Shown here one piece after another: positions 33,131 to 41,386 of a stretch of 64,000 nt of DNA. This DNA comes from Propionigenium maris DSM 9537 (GTDB lineage: Bacteria > Fusobacteriota > Fusobacteriia > Fusobacteriales > Fusobacteriaceae): assembly GCF_027925155.1 (NCBI RefSeq), contig NZ_BSDY01000006.1:62001-126000 (forward strand), in the 5' to 3' direction. The first letter of the stretch is position 1. The number at the start of each line of letters is the position of its first letter. Position numbers and translations under genes: made by a program. Below the pieces are notes generated by a model that searched no databases, was not told the DNA's origin, and saw only the letters and a list, made by a program, of their open reading frames with translations.

Positions 33131-34123
33131 ATGAAAAAAATATTATCACGAAAAGAAACTAAAGGTCTTATTATTTGCTGTTTAATTGCTATTGCTGCTA
33201 AAAATCTTGTATTTTTAGCTCCTTCCCTTGGTAGTACTTGTATATCAATTGTCATTGGTATTGTTGTGGGAAACCTTATAAAGGGAGATCAAAATCATCT
33301 CAAGGGAGCTGTTTTTGCAGAAAAGAAATTACTTCCTATCTCAATAATGTTTATGGGAGTAACACTAAAGTTGAGTCAGGTAACTAGTATTGGTGCAAAG
33401 GGAATTGGATATGTTGCTATTACAATGTTTCTTGTTATTTCTCTTGCCATCCTTTTGTGTAGAAAGCTTGGATTTTCTAAAGAGTTTTCCTTTTTAATGG
33501 GAGCTGGAAACGCTGTTTGTGGATCTTCAGCTATTGCTGCTACCTCTCCAGTTGTGGATGCTCACGAGGATGAAGTAGGAATATCTGTGGCTATTGTTAA
33601 TCTAATGGGAACTATCTTTATGTTCCTTCTACCTGTTTTAGCAGTTAGAGTTCTTCACTTTGATGATGTAAAGACTGGAATTCTTATTGGTGGAACTCTT
33701 CAATCTGTTGGACAAGTTGCAGCTAGTTCTGGAATGGTTAACTTAGAAGTGCAAACCATAGCTATGTTATTTAAGATGATTAGAGTAGCATTTTTAGGAA
33801 TTGTTGTTACAGTTTTTTCTCTTTCACTTAACAAATCAAGTGAAGGTAAAGATACCAAGAAAAAATTCCCTGTTCCTACTTTTATAATAGTATTTTTCAT
33901 CCTTAGTATATTAACACACTTTGAATTTCTTTCATCTGGCATTATTTCCATCTTAAAGATTTCTAGTAAGTGGCTTATGTTAATATCCATGGCTGGTATT
34001 GGAATGAGGATTCAAGTATCAAAACTTTTACAAGAGGGTCCTAAAGCACTAATGGCTGGTATTGGAATTGTTGCTATACAGATCTTAGTTTCATTAACCT
34101 TTATCTTTTTACTATTCAAATAA
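33131..34123 (+). CDS. YeiH/UPF0324 family putative sulfate (sulfur anion) exporter
   Basis: 330 aa, about ten membrane segments. Family motifs: LPISIMFMGVTLKLSQ, the conserved loop GAGNAVCGSSAIAATSPVV and GTLQSVGQVAASSGM. Members are called putative sulfate exporters and recur in sulfonate-degradation loci; direct transport data are few. Aggag SD. Together with the TSUP gene it gives this locus two anion exporters of different families around one lyase. Confidence 0.88.
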   Translation: MKKILSRKETKGLIICCLIAIAAKNLVFLAPSLGSTCISIVIGIVVGNLIKGDQNHLKGAVFAEKKLLPISIMFMGVTLKLSQVTSIGAKGIGYVAITMFLVISLAILLCRKLGFSKEFSFLMGAGNAVCGSSAIAATSPVVDAHEDEVGISVAIVNLMGTIFMFLLPVLAVRVLHFDDVKTGILIGGTLQSVGQVAASSGMVNLEVQTIAMLFKMIRVAFLGIVVTVFSLSLNKSSEGKDTKKKFPVPTFIIVFFILSILTHFEFLSSGIISILKISSKWLMLISMAGIGMRIQVSKLLQEGPKALMAGIGIVAIQILVSLTFIFLLFK

Positions 34124-34154
34124 TAAATTAATAAAAAAGACAACTACTTTAAAC

Positions 34155-34510
34155 TGTACCCTTTGTCAAGGACACATTAAAAAAGGTATGGCTAGGCCGC
34201 TTGTGTTAAAAGATGATTTCTGTATTGAACAGGAGTCATCTTTTTTAAGTTTCATTGATACCTATGGTGATTGTAATATTTCATATACTTATTTATCTCC
34301 CTCTTAACTTGATCTAGTGTTTTTAATGGTTTTAAACCCAAGTCCTCCTTCATATGACCAAAAAATGATTCCATGGGAGCATTATCCCAGTAATTCCCCT
34401 TACGCGACATAGACTGGCTGATTCCATTTTCTTTAAGCAACTTTTGAAACCTAGGATTCGTGTAGTGAAATCCCTAATCCGAATGAATCAGGCAATCAGG
34501 ATGAAGTAGA
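34155..34510 (-). mobile_element. 3' end of an IS3/IS150-like element (truncated)
   Basis: A likely terminal repeat begins at 34155 (tgtaccctttgtcaagg). The transposase tail lies inside on the - strand. No left end or orfA was found; the similarity fades at about 34500. Confidence 0.7.
34192..34510 (-). pseudogene. IS3-family transposase (orfB) remnant
   Basis: The - strand reads LIHSD-stop-GFHYTNPRFQKLLKENG, then the conserved SMSRKGNYWDNAPMESFFGH integrase-core tail with its catalytic Glu, NHHRYQ-stop-NLKKMTPVQYR and a final TAG (34192-34194). The two internal stops sit where the family has Gln (CAG to TAG) and Trp (TGG to TGA), so the gene is dead as well as truncated at the 5' side. Confidence 0.85.
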
Positions 34511-34618
34511 AGTAGATGAAGTCAAGGAAAGCGAAGCAGCATAGAAGTAGAAATAGAAAATAAGTGGGAAGAGAAGTTTTCTTCTCTTCTCACCAGACAA
34601 TAATCGGAGGTAAATAAA

Positions 34619-34747
34619 ATGAATAGATATAATCAATCAGGAGAGCAAGTAAAGAAGATCAGTAAAAAGAAGTCATTAAGTATATCGAAAAGACTGGAGA
34701 AAATAAGACAAGAGAAGCTGAAAGAGATGATAATAATAGCTTTATAA
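34619..34747 (+). CDS. Small basic protein, 42 aa
   Basis: ATG with a good SD (cggagg, 8 bases upstream) opens a 42-codon Lys-rich frame (EQVKKISKKKSLSISKRLEK). A 13-bp perfect-to-near-perfect hairpin with a TTTT loop lies just upstream (34565-34594). Not recognised; possibly a leftover phage or plasmid gene. Confidence 0.4.
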   Translation: MNRYNQSGEQVKKISKKKSLSISKRLEKIRQEKLKEMIIIAL

Positions 34748-34767
34748 TTAGTTGAAATTTTTTTCTT

Positions 34768-34884
34768 TTGCCAAAAATACTTAAAAAATACAATATTGAA
34801 AAAAATCTTAGTAAGGAAATATTTCTTAAAGATATGTATTACTCAGAGCAATTACACTTAGTGATAGGAGATTTATTGCTGTAA
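34768..34884 (+). pseudogene. Possible gene fragment before terminator
   Basis: A frame from TTG 34768 (PKILKKYNIEKN, then SKEIFLKDMYYSEQLHL) ends 20 bases before a terminator. No SD. Looks like a C-terminal piece of a lost gene; identity unknown. Confidence 0.3.
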
Positions 34885-34901
34885 GAATTTGCAGTATAAG
34901 G

Positions 34902-34935
34902 AACACATAGGAATCAATCCTATGTGCTTTTTCTA
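34902..34935 (+). terminator. Terminator in mobile-remnant region
   Basis: 9-bp stem cacatagga/tcctatgtg with 5-base loop and T run. Confidence 0.8.
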
Positions 34936-34979
34936 TATCCCTACGTTCTTCATCTTTGCCAGTAACTAAATCCCATCTT

Positions 34980-35260
34980 TTAAATAAACATAAACTGAGA
35001 CACTATCTTGCCATTGATATCCCTTATAATTACTTGAAGTATCCAGATTTGATATAGCAGTGATAAAATTTATTTTGATGATTAAGAATACCATTAAACC
35101 TTATCTCTTGGAATAGTTTGTTCCTATCCAACCCCAGAGAATCCTTGGTAGCTTTAACAAAACCGCCTACAGAAATATGGTTCTCAGTATCATTAAACTC
35201 CTCAAAAGAAAAAAGGATTGAAGTCATAATAGGTGCTTTTTTTAAGTTAACAAGTGGCAA
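34980..35260 (-). pseudogene. Phage antirepressor (KilAC-like) remnant
   Basis: The - strand encodes a piece resembling the KilAC domain: ENHISVGGFVKATKDSLGLD, NKLFQEIRFNGILNHQNKFY and IKSGYFK, then stop. Shifting frame by one at that point continues VIIRDINGKIVSQFMFI, the expected tail of such domains, ending at 34980-34982. So a frameshift plus loss of the N-terminal part. Family assignment is by pattern only. Confidence 0.5.
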
Positions 35261-35419
35261 CTATAACGCAGTTAATAAAAAAATTAGAGAAAGATAGGAT
35301 AAAATAAAAATTTGTTCTTATAGACATTGAAAATCAAATAATGTGCTTTATTTATAAAAAAATGAGATATTTATTAGGAAGACTAAATAAAAATTTAGTA
35401 AAATAAAGGTGGTTAATAA

Positions 35420-35752
35420 ATGAAAATTTCATCAATAAAAATATTATCTAAATTATACTTAACCTTTTTATTATTTATATTAATAATTGGATTTATAGAG
35501 AAACTTATTTGGCATTTCTCTATAATTGGAGTATTTGGTATTTTTATTGGTTTTCCGATTACAACGTTATTATATATATTTGTTTATCTAAAATGGAGAA
35601 GAACGTTAATTGATAATTTTGAAATTTTCAGAGCAAAACACCTTTTAAAAAGCGGAGAAATACATCATAAAATGTATTATGTTGCTCAAATTATCATAAG
35701 TTTTACTTGCATATATCGATTTAATTTATTAAAGACATTTTTATTAGAATAA
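35420..35752 (+). CDS. Small integral membrane protein of unknown function
   Basis: 110 aa with two long hydrophobic segments near the start (about 10-28 and 33-57), a basic loop and a weaker C-terminal one. SD aaaggtgg before ATG and its own terminator. AT-rich like the island. Not recognised. The gap 35261-35419 before it shows only AT-rich sequence. Confidence 0.6.
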   Translation: MKISSIKILSKLYLTFLLFILIIGFIEKLIWHFSIIGVFGIFIGFPITTLLYIFVYLKWRRTLIDNFEIFRAKHLLKSGEIHHKMYYVAQIIISFTCIYRFNLLKTFLLE

Positions 35753-35772
35753 GTTATTAATTATATTTTTTT

Positions 35773-35806
35773 AAGCACGCTATTTTAAAGTAGTGTGCTT
35801 TTTATT
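35773..35806 (+). terminator. Terminator of the small membrane gene
   Basis: 9-bp stem agcacgcta/tagtgtgct (one G-T pair) with T run. Confidence 0.8.
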
Positions 35807-35829
35807 TTATAGAAACAAATAGATATTTG

Positions 35830-36030
35830 TTGCTGTAGTTTTTAAATATCGACCATTTGAAAATATCGTCAATGGAGTTCTAAAATAAAATTTAGAAAAA
35901 TATTCGTTTGTCTGAACGAAGTGAGTTACGATTTTTTCAGATTTTATCTAGAATGGAATAGATATTTTCAACGGGTCTTGATTTCTTGGTTACTTCTGTA
36001 TCAAGACAGAAGTAACGAATAATTATTAAA
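35830..36030. repeat. Intergenic repeat element, copy B
   Basis: Diverged, shorter relative of the element at 1068-1495. Shared landmarks in the same order are a tttagaaaa run, a tgaacgaagtgagttacgat block, ttttcaac-g-ggt, tttcttg and the ending agtaacgaat. The right-end hairpin here is an 11-bp perfect stem, gttacttctgt/acagaagtaac. No gene in this stretch. Confidence 0.6.
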
Positions 36031-36033
36031 TTG

Positions 36034-36059
36034 AGAGAAGCCTCTGGCTTCTTTTTTTA
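36034..36059 (+). terminator. Terminator upstream of copA
   Basis: 7-bp stem agaagcc/ggcttct, 3-base loop, T run; insulates copA. Confidence 0.8.
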
Positions 36060-36068
36060 TTTCTTTAG

Positions 36069-36126
36069 TTGACAAGTAGGGAAAGCGGTGATAGAATCAA
36101 AATATAGGGTATGGGGGTATATTTTG
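36069..36126 (+). promoter_or_regulatory. copA promoter with CsoR-type operator
   Basis: TTGACA (36069-36074), 17 bases, TAGAAT (36092-36097). Directly after it is a perfect 9-bp inverted repeat, caaaatata (36098-36106) and tatattttg (36118-36126), flanking the G-rich core gggtatggggg. The G-rich core and location fit a CsoR copper operator; csoR lies downstream of copA. Confidence 0.75.
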
Positions 36127-36170
36127 AAAAAGGAAGATAGATTATAGATCTGTGTAAAGGGAGGCAGAGG

Positions 36171-38657
36171 ATGGAAAGAAAGTTTAAGATCACAGGAATG
36201 GGTTGCCAGTCCTGTGTAAGGAAGATAGAGAGCGGAATAGGACAGATGAATGGGGTGGAGTCTGCGGGGGTAAATCTTATAATGGAACTTCTCACTGTAA
36301 GGGCAGATGAGGCAAGAGTTCCCTCGGAAGAGATTATAGCCGTGGTGGAGAATCTGGGATTTCAGGGGGAGGAGATCCTGTCTGAGGAAAAAAGGGGAAG
36401 TCTAGAGGAAAAAACTGCAGGGATCAAGGGGCTGAGCTGTCAGTCCTGTGTGAGAAAGGTTGAAACCAATATCGGAAAGCTAGAGGGAGTTGAAAGGGTA
36501 GAGGTAAACCTTGCCACTGAAAGGGTGACTCTGGAATATGATAAGTCAGTAATTAAGTTCTCCGAGATAAAGGAGGAGATAGAAAACCTGGGATTTTATA
36601 TAGTGGAGGAGAGGGTATCCACTGCTGAAGTCTTCGATGAAAAGAGAAGAGCCCTTGCAGGGGAGTGGAGAAAGTTTGTATGGGTAATGCTCCTGTCTAT
36701 TCCAGTGTTCTATGTTTCCATGGGACATATGATGGGGATGTGGGTACCAGGAGCTATAAACCCCGACTACAATGGAGTATCCTTCGCAGTATTTCAGATG
36801 GCACTGACCATACCGGTACTATACCTGTGCAGGGATTTTTACACAAGGGGGATAAGAAGTCTCATTAAGAGAGCACCAAATATGGATTCCCTTGTGGCAC
36901 TGGGAACGGGGGCTGCCTTTTTATACAGCCTCTATGGAACATACAGGATAGTAGATGGAGACCTCTCCTATGTGCACCTACTCTACTTTGAATCGGCTGT
37001 TGTAATCCTGGCCCTCATAAAGCTGGGTAAATATCTGGAGGAGGTAAGTAAGGGAAGAACCTCTGAAGCCATAAGGAAGCTCATGGATCTTCAGCCAGTA
37101 ACTGCCAACCTCAAAAGAGGAGAAAAAATAGTAGTAGTTGGGATAGACGAGGTGGAGAGGGGAGACCTTCTTCTTGTAAAACCAGGAGAGAGAGTCCCAG
37201 TGGACGGAGTGGTAGTAAGGGGAAGGAGCAGTGTGGATGAGGCTATGCTCACTGGAGAGAGTATGCCGGTGTCCAAAGGCATCGGAGATTCAGTGGTGGG
37301 AGCAAGCATCAATATGCAGGGAAGTATAGATATAGAGGTTACAGCCACTGGAGAGGATACAGCCCTTGCCAAGATAATAAGACTTGTGGAGGATGCTCAG
37401 GGATCCAAGGCTCCAATAGCCAAGATGGCGGATATAATATCAGGTTACTTTGTACCTGTGGTAATGGGAATAGCCCTTGTATCATCTGCTATCTGGTACT
37501 ACCTGGGAAGTAAAGGAATGGTGGACCTCCATGAAACTCCAGCTGTCTTTGCCCTGACTATATTAATATCGGTTCTTGTAATAGCCTGCCCATGTTCTCT
37601 GGGGCTTGCTACACCTACAGCAATTATGGTTGGAACCGGAAGGGGAGCTGAGATGGGAATCCTCATAAAGGGAGGAGAGGCTCTGGAGATGACCCACAGG
37701 GGAGATATAGTAGTCTTCGATAAGACAGGGACTATCACCGAGGGAAAACCAGTGGTAACAGATGTTCTTTCTCATAATATAGATGAGGGTGAGATGATAC
37801 AGCTCCTGGGAAGTCTGGAGGGACACTCGGAACACCCTCTAGGAGAAGCAGTTGTGGAGCACCTGAAGGAGAAGGGGAAAGCAGTTCTTCCTGTAGAGGA
37901 GTTCCACTCTATAACCGGTAAGGGAATAGAGGGAAGAGTAGCCGGAAGAAGAGTAGCTGCTGGAAATATAAGGCTTCTGGAGGATATGAAGGTAGGGGCA
38001 GAGCTTATAGATGAGATACACGCTTTAGCAGATGAGGGGAAGACCCCTGTAATGGTTGTAATAGACGGTCAGTTTGCCGGAGTGGTGGGAATAGCAGATA
38101 CCCTAAAGGAAAATTCCATAGAAGCAGTAAAAGTATTAAAAGGGATGGGACTGAGAGTAGCGATGATAACTGGTGATAATAGTAAGACAGCCCATGCAAT
38201 AGCCAGAAAGGCAGGAATAGATGAGGTACTGGCAGAGGTACTTCCAGAGGGGAAGGCAGTAGAGGTAAAGAGGCTCCAGGAAGAGGGAAGCAGAGTTATA
38301 ATGGTAGGGGACGGAATAAATGATGCCCCAGCTCTAGCCCAGGCAGATATAGGGGTGGCCATTGGAAATGGTACCGATATAGCTATAGAGAGTGCTGAAG
38401 TGGTGCTTATGAAAAATGATATAACAGATGTGGCCAGAGCTATTGAGCTCAGTCATGCTACAATGAGAAATATAAAGCAGAACCTGTTCTGGGCCTTTGC
38501 ATACAATACATTGGGGATACCAATAGCTGCTGGGGGACTCTACCTGATAACGGGACACCTTCTGGATCCTATGATAGCAGGGGGAGCCATGGCAATGAGT
38601 TCGGTATCTGTGGTAACCAATGCTTTAAGACTTAAGAGATTCAGATCAAGGGTATAA
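36171..38657 (+). CDS. copA: Copper-translocating P1B-type ATPase
   Basis: Exports Cu(I) across the inner membrane. Two N-terminal HMA domains with [10 protein letters not shown] and [10 protein letters not shown] (C-x2-C, with Gln-Ser between), eight membrane segments, TGES actuator loop, the CPC motif in [17 protein letters not shown] phosphorylation site, SEHPLGEA and [10 protein letters not shown]. 828 aa. Followed by csoR after 35 bases. Confidence 0.96.
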   Translation: MERKFKITGMGCQSCVRKIESGIGQMNGVESAGVNLIMELLTVRADEARVPSEEIIAVVENLGFQGEEILSEEKRGSLEEKTAGIKGLSCQSCVRKVETNIGKLEGVERVEVNLATERVTLEYDKSVIKFSEIKEEIENLGFYIVEERVSTAEVFDEKRRALAGEWRKFVWVMLLSIPVFYVSMGHMMGMWVPGAINPDYNGVSFAVFQMALTIPVLYLCRDFYTRGIRSLIKRAPNMDSLVALGTGAAFLYSLYGTYRIVDGDLSYVHLLYFESAVVILALIKLGKYLEEVSKGRTSEAIRKLMDLQPVTANLKRGEKIVVVGIDEVERGDLLLVKPGERVPVDGVVVRGRSSVDEAMLTGESMPVSKGIGDSVVGASINMQGSIDIEVTATGEDTALAKIIRLVEDAQGSKAPIAKMADIISGYFVPVVMGIALVSSAIWYYLGSKGMVDLHETPAVFALTILISVLVIACPCSLGLATPTAIMVGTGRGAEMGILIKGGEALEMTHRGDIVVFDKTGTITEGKPVVTDVLSHNIDEGEMIQLLGSLEGHSEHPLGEAVVEHLKEKGKAVLPVEEFHSITGKGIEGRVAGRRVAAGNIRLLEDMKVGAELIDEIHALADEGKTPVMVVIDGQFAGVVGIADTLKENSIEAVKVLKGMGLRVAMITGDNSKTAHAIARKAGIDEVLAEVLPEGKAVEVKRLQEEGSRVIMVGDGINDAPALAQADIGVAIGNGTDIAIESAEVVLMKNDITDVARAIELSHATMRNIKQNLFWAFAYNTLGIPIAAGGLYLITGHLLDPMIAGGAMAMSSVSVVTNALRLKRFRSRV

Positions 38658-38692
38658 CCTATATGAGAACAGTGAAAAGAGGAGAGATAACA

Positions 38693-38992
38693 ATGGAGGA
38701 TAAGAGTTGCTGCCAGAAAAACGCTCATCACACAGAAGAGTTTAAGAGAAGGCTTAGAGGTAGACTAAACAGGATAGAGGGGCAGGTAAAAGCCATCCAG
38801 AGGATGATAGATGAGGATGTATATTGCGATGATGTATTAAATCAGATATCCTCAGCAAAGTCAGCTCTAAATGGAGTGGGGAAGTCCCTTTTAGAGGCAC
38901 ATATGAAGAGTTGTGTTGCAGAACAGATAAGAGAGGGAAGGGATGAGGTGGTAGACGAACTTCTCTATACAATAAATAAACTTTTGAAATAA
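38693..38992 (+). CDS. csoR: CsoR-family copper-sensing repressor
   Basis: An all-helical DUF156 repressor that leaves DNA on binding Cu(I). The core Cys-His-Cys ligands are visible: Cys in DVYCDDVL, then H-x3-C in EAHMKSCVAE. ATG 38693 (99 aa) follows ggagag; an upstream frame to 38663 has no SD. The N-terminus carries an extra Cys-Cys (KSCCQKNAHH), which may bind metal. Immediate neighbour of copA. Confidence 0.93.
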   Translation: MEDKSCCQKNAHHTEEFKRRLRGRLNRIEGQVKAIQRMIDEDVYCDDVLNQISSAKSALNGVGKSLLEAHMKSCVAEQIREGRDEVVDELLYTINKLLK

Positions 38993-39013
38993 TGACACAG
39001 TCCTGACAAAAAA

Positions 39014-39025
39014 ATAGGGTATAAT
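39014..39025 (+). promoter_or_regulatory. -10 region sharing the copA operator core
   Basis: atagggtat (39014-39022) is identical to part of the copA operator (36104-36112) and overlaps a perfect TATAAT (39020-39025). It lies just upstream of a tiny gene. The -35 is poor. Confidence 0.4.
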
Positions 39026-39061
39026 ATTCCTATAGCAAGATAGATAGTGGAGGTGGTTTTT

Positions 39062-39166
39062 ATGCTACAATTGATCTTAGGAATGGGGATGACATCGGTA
39101 TTTAGTTTTTTCATCTACAAGAGGTATGAAAAATCACTTAAAACAGCAAAGATAAGAAATAAGTAG
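39062..39166 (+). CDS. 34-residue single-span membrane peptide
   Basis: ATG with SD ggaggtgg; one hydrophobic stretch (LQLILGMGMTSVFSFFIY) then a basic tail KRYEKSLKTAKIRNK; a terminator follows at once. Too small for routine gene calling. Its promoter shares a 9-mer with the copA operator, so it may belong to the copper response. No known family recognised. Confidence 0.55.
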   Translation: MLQLILGMGMTSVFSFFIYKRYEKSLKTAKIRNK

Positions 39167-39195
39167 AAGGAGTCCTAAAGGGACTCTTTTTATGT
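39167..39195 (+). terminator. Terminator after small membrane peptide
   Basis: Short stem gagtcc/ggactc with T run; the two-component genes begin 20 bases later, so some read-through is likely. Confidence 0.7.
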
Positions 39196-39216
39196 AGAGG
39201 AAAAAGAGGAGATCCT

Positions 39217-39870
39217 ATGAAAAAAATATTGATTATAGAAGATGAATGGAAGATGAGAAGGCTCATAAGGGACTACCTTGTGAGAGAGGGATATCATGTG
39301 GATGAAGCAGGTGACGGCCAGGAGGGATATGAAAAGTTCTGTGAAACAGATTATGACCTGATGGTTCTGGATATTATGCTCCCTAAGATGGATGGATGGA
39401 GTGTCTGCCGAAAGGTAAGGGAGAGCTCGGGGATTCCAATAATTATGCTTACAGCCAGAAGTGAGGACAGCGATGAACTATTTGGGTTCCAGCTGGAAGC
39501 AGATGAATATATAACTAAGCCCTTCAATCCCCAGGTGCTTATTGCCAGGATAAAGTCGATCTTCAGAAGAAGCGGGAAGCCGGATAAGGTTGTTACCAAG
39601 GGGATAGTGGTAGATGAGGGGGTAAGAAGGGTTATGCTCGAGGGGGAAAACCTAGACCTCACTCCCAAGGAATTTGATCTCCTCCTCTACTTCGTTCAGA
39701 ACAAGGGGCTGGCCCTCTCCAGGGAAAAGATCCTCAACTCTGTGTGGGGGTGGGACTACTTTGGAGATGTGAGAACTGTGGATACCCATGTGAAGAGGCT
39801 AAGAAAGAAGGTGGGGGATACCTATATCCACACCATTAGAGGATTCGGGTATAGATTTGAGGAGGAGTAG
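39217..39870 (+). CDS. OmpR/PhoB-family response regulator
   Basis: 217 aa. Receiver with acidic pair (IIEDE), phospho-Asp in MVLDIMLPKMDGW, Thr in IIMLTARS and Lys in YITKPFNP; C-terminal winged-helix domain (LDLTPKEFDLLLYF, DVRTVDTHVKRLRKK). The next gene, the kinase, begins at the following base. Signal unknown; the copper neighbours are suggestive only. Confidence 0.93.
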   Translation: MKKILIIEDEWKMRRLIRDYLVREGYHVDEAGDGQEGYEKFCETDYDLMVLDIMLPKMDGWSVCRKVRESSGIPIIMLTARSEDSDELFGFQLEADEYITKPFNPQVLIARIKSIFRRSGKPDKVVTKGIVVDEGVRRVMLEGENLDLTPKEFDLLLYFVQNKGLALSREKILNSVWGWDYFGDVRTVDTHVKRLRKKVGDTYIHTIRGFGYRFEEE

Positions 39871-41259
39871 ATGAGGATAAGGGAAAAGCTTTTTTTCATG
39901 ATATTCAGTGTTATAATCCTCATAGGCGGCGGAATATATATTATAAGTGAGTTCTACCTGGAAAAGTTTTATGTGGAAAGCAAGATAAAGAGCTTGAAAT
40001 CCATATCTGAGATAGTTATAAATCCAAAGTATATAATAGACCTGGATGAGCTGGAGAGGGAGGAAAATGTAACTGTATATATAAAACCCCTCAGTGCAGA
40101 GAACCTCTACGAAGACCTGGACGATGGTTTTATAGAGAAGTTTAAGAGGGACGGAGTGATGAAAAAAATTACCTCTGGAGAAGCTGTGGTGGAGCGGGTA
40201 AGGCTGCAAACCTATATGGGTGAGTACCTCATCCTCTACAAGGGGTACTCAGAGGGAAGTCTCTTAGAGATAAGGACTCCCATAAGCTCTATCAGAGAGG
40301 CGGTTTCCATCTCCAGCAGCTACTATATGAGACTTATAGCCTTTGTAATGGTATTTGGAATACTGCTATCCCTTCTCTTCAGTAAAAAGATAACAGACCC
40401 CATTATCCGCCTCAAGGAGATAACTAAGGATATTGCTGAGCTCAACTTCAATAAGAAGTTTACAGAGAAGAGAATGGATGAGCTGGGAGAGCTGGGAAAC
40501 AGTGTTAATAAGATGGGAGATATGCTGGAGGGAGTAATCTTTGAGCTGAACAGAGCCAATGATAAGCTCAAGAAGGATATAGAGCATGAAAAGAAGCTGG
40601 AAAACCTGAGGAAGGAGTTTGTGGCCAGTGTAAGTCATGAGTTGAAAACCCCTATAGCCATAATCCAGGGTTATGCCCAGGGGCTCCAGGAGGGGATAGC
40701 TTCAGAGGAAAACAGGGACTTTTACTGTGAGGTAATAGTTGAGGAAAGCAAGAAGATAGACTCCCTTGTAAAGGAACTCCTCCTTATCTCTCAGATCGAA
40801 GCAGGATATCTACAGATTCAGATGAATGATATAAATGTGGGAATGATGGTAAGAAGGATAATGGACAAGTATTCCTATGACTTTGAAAACTACAGGGTAT
40901 CCTATCCAGAGAGGGATATTCCTGCCAAGGGAGACTCAAAGTATGTGGGAAGGGTGCTAGAAAACCTCATAGGAAATGCCTTCAAGTACGCTAAAACCAA
41001 TGGAAGGATAGAGGTGGACATAGAGGAAAAACATGACAAGGTGATGGTAAGGGTGAAAAATACCTGTGACAACCTTGCAGAGGAGGACCTAAAAGAGATA
41101 TGGACACCATTTTACAGAGGAGACAAGGCCAGAAGCAGCGAGGGAACGGGACTTGGACTAGCCATTGTAAAGGGGATACTAGAGAAGCATGGAAGTGAGT
41201 ATGGAGTGAGGCTGGAGGGGGATCTTGTGGAGTTTTTCTTTACACTGGACACCCTTTAG
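39871..41259 (+). CDS. Sensor histidine kinase
   Basis: 462 aa. Two membrane helices (about 8-30 and 150-172) enclose an extracytoplasmic sensor region; then HAMP, HisKA with phospho-His in SVSHELKTPIAIIQGY, and HATPase with N box ENLIGNAFKYA, F box WTPFYRGD and G box GTGLGLAIVKGI. Starts at the base after the regulator stop (ATGA style coupling). Confidence 0.93.
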   Translation: MRIREKLFFMIFSVIILIGGGIYIISEFYLEKFYVESKIKSLKSISEIVINPKYIIDLDELEREENVTVYIKPLSAENLYEDLDDGFIEKFKRDGVMKKITSGEAVVERVRLQTYMGEYLILYKGYSEGSLLEIRTPISSIREAVSISSSYYMRLIAFVMVFGILLSLLFSKKITDPIIRLKEITKDIAELNFNKKFTEKRMDELGELGNSVNKMGDMLEGVIFELNRANDKLKKDIEHEKKLENLRKEFVASVSHELKTPIAIIQGYAQGLQEGIASEENRDFYCEVIVEESKKIDSLVKELLLISQIEAGYLQIQMNDINVGMMVRRIMDKYSYDFENYRVSYPERDIPAKGDSKYVGRVLENLIGNAFKYAKTNGRIEVDIEEKHDKVMVRVKNTCDNLAEEDLKEIWTPFYRGDKARSSEGTGLGLAIVKGILEKHGSEYGVRLEGDLVEFFFTLDTL

Positions 41260-41283
41260 TTTAAGAAATGTGGGAAGTAACCC

Positions 41284-41312
41284 TTTACAAAACACTTAAA
41301 AAGTGATATACT
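41284..41312 (+). promoter_or_regulatory. Promoter of first BMP lipoprotein gene
   Basis: TTTACA (41284-41289), 17 bases, TATACT (41307-41312); leader of about 70 bases. Confidence 0.8.
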
Positions 41313-41386
41313 TCTGAAAGTTTGGGCGTAAATTATGAGATACTAGCACTTAATGAGGCAGTTAGTAAATAAGGAGGACAAATTTA

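Noticed and set aside
34470-34544. + strand frame ending in an acidic tail (DEVEVDEVKESEAA then TAG)
   Set aside because: It looks like a real protein C-terminus, but upstream it runs antisense into the transposase remnant and has no start; too short to call a gene.
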